64,000 nucleotides of DNA. It comes from Aquabacterium humicola. Lineage in GTDB: Bacteria > Pseudomonadota > Gammaproteobacteria > Burkholderiales > Burkholderiaceae_C. Where the stretch lies: NCBI RefSeq assembly GCF_030167915.1, contig NZ_JARGNB010000013.1:1-64000 (forward strand). Direction: 5' to 3'. Every line of letters starts with the position of its first letter. The stretch's first letter is position 1. Below are positions 63,146-64,000 of the stretch, piece by piece. The translations under genes and the position numbers were made by a program. The notes below the pieces were generated by a model that was given only the letters and a program-made list of their open reading frames with translations, was not told where the DNA came from and ran no database searches.

Positions 63146-63192
63146 GTCCGGGATGATGGGTGACACAACAGTCCGGGATGATGGGTAACACA
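63146..63192. repeat. Left end of an IS481-type element, tandem repeats
   Basis: GTCCGGGATGATGGGTGACA (63146-63165) is followed at 63171 by GTCCGGGATGATGGGTAACA, differing at one base. Tandem CCGGGATGATGGGT motifs are typical of IS481-family ends. The transposase start is 36 bp downstream. The right end lies beyond the window. Confidence 0.75.
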
Positions 63193-63227
63193 CCGATGGA
63201 CGAAGGGCTCCTGGAAGGAGGGGCCCG

Positions 63228-64000
63228 ATGCCTTGGAGTGAGACCACGACCATGGATGCAAAGGTGGCATTCATTCAGGACTGGAACAGCCAGAAGCACC
63301 AAGTGACGGAGCTGTGCGCACGCTACGGCGTGAGCCGCAAGACGGCGTACAAGTGGATCAACCGGTACCTGGAGCAGGGGCCCGACGGGCTGTGGGATCG
63401 CAGCCATGCACCGCAGAGATCGCCGCACCGCACGAGCCACGAGGTGGAGCAGGCGATCGTGCAGCAGCGGCTTAGGCACCCGAGCTGGGGGCCGAAGAAG
63501 CTGCTGTGGACGCTCGAGCGTTGGCAGCCGGAACTGGAACTGCCAAGCCGCTCGACGGTGGCGCAGATTCTCAAGCGCAACGATCTGGTGATGGCCAAGA
63601 AGAGGCAGCGGCCGGTGGGCCACCCCGGCAGGCCGAGCATGGCGGTGAACAAGCCCAACGACAGCTGGAGCGTGGACTTCAAAGGGCAGTTCCGTACAGG
63701 CGACGGGAAGTACCTGTACCCGTTGACGGTGACGGACAACCACAGCCGCTACCTGCTGGCGTGCCAGGGGCTGCCGGGGCCGCTGCTGGAGCCCACGCAA
63801 GCGGTGCTGACGAGGGTGTTCAAGGAGTATGGGCTGCCCAGCCGGCTGCGCAGCGACAACGGAGCGCCGTTTGAGGCGTACTCGCTTGGGCAGGCTGAGC
63901 CAGCTGTCGGTGTGGCTGCTGAAGCTGGGGGTGATGCCCGAGTTGATCGAGCCCGGCAAGCTGCAACAGAACGGCAGGCACGAGAGGATGCACCGCACGC
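63228..64000 (+). pseudogene. IS481-type transposase, frameshifted and cut by the window end
   Basis: Starts MPWSETTTMDAKVAFIQDWN with AAGGAGGGGCCC before the ATG. A helix-turn-helix (ELCARYGVSRKTAYKWINRY) is followed by the rve/DDE core with Asp in SWSVDFKGQF and Asp in RLRSDNGAPF. Near 63888-63890 a GGG run appears to carry one extra base: the expected LGRLSQLSVWLLKLGVMPEL continues in the next frame up to the NGRHERMHRT region with the catalytic Glu. The frameshift may be genuine inactivation or a sequencing or assembly error in a G run. The gene runs off the right edge. Confidence 0.75.

Noticed and set aside
61142-63163. 673-codon plus-strand frame opposite the PAS kinase
   Set aside because: Antisense shadow extending into non-coding DNA; the kinase motifs are on the minus strand.

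Overview
This is GC-rich DNA (roughly two thirds G+C) with strong G/C third-position bias, from a proteobacterium and most likely a betaproteobacterium of the Burkholderiales. That placement is inferred from an H-NS protein with the short YRDP..TW.GRG.KP.W C-terminal motif, a PsiF repeat protein, DUF1173, RadC and DUF4236 proteins, and ISNCY- and IS481-type transposases. No rRNA, tRNA or CRISPR array was recognised. The window is mostly accessory DNA: few housekeeping genes, many uncharacterised secreted or conflict-type proteins, two insertion sequences and several broken genes.

Layout. 1-8.3 kb: a leftward AbiEi/AbiEii-like pair (second gene truncated) with repeat operators, divergent from a 1522-residue SF1 helicase with a C-terminal Vsr-like nuclease domain, then DUF4236, PsiF and a secreted HNH protein. 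8.5-18.7 kb: a two-domain H-NS protein, a secreted lipase-like hydrolase, a DUF3616 protein, a modular peptidoglycan-hydrolase-like protein, a 950-residue orphan and a membrane protein overlapping a possibly frameshifted gene. 19.4-25 kb: a compact cluster of nucleotide cyclase-TPR, PAP2/haloperoxidase-like protein with repeat tails at both ends, and a subtilisin. 25.4-28.3 kb: small unknown genes and a RadC homologue behind GC-rich hairpin leaders, as on integrative elements. 28.7-37.2 kb: an EEP-family hydrolase, a trypsin-nuclease fusion, and a leftward patatin/lipoprotein/secreted-protein operon. 37.4-41 kb: gene remnants, short conserved genes, an AbrB-like gene and an autoregulated ArsR-SRPBCC pair. 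41.7-52.3 kb: two convergent three-gene operons, TIR protein/923-residue orphan/778-residue SPFH-like orphan facing vWA/PP2C/protein kinase (a TerY-P-type triad). 52.7-55.9 kb: an overlapping operon of HUH-transposase-like, recombinase-like and DUF1173 genes. 56.5-58 kb: a decayed ISNCY-type element. 58.2-62.6 kb: a coupled phosphorelay operon of two hybrid or PAS histidine kinases and one receiver protein. 63.1 kb to the end: an IS481-type element with a frameshifted transposase.

Working together. The most notable block is 41.7-52.3 kb. A TIR enzyme with its apparent catalytic glutamate is encoded with two large unknown proteins and ends 17 bp from a kinase-phosphatase-vWA module, which suggests (inference only) a phosphorylation-controlled stress or anti-phage system. 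The helicase-nuclease, the trypsin-endonuclease fusion, the cyclase/PAP2/subtilisin cluster and the patatin operon are further candidates for conflict or defence roles. Most functional statements rest on motif recognition by eye; no database search was possible.
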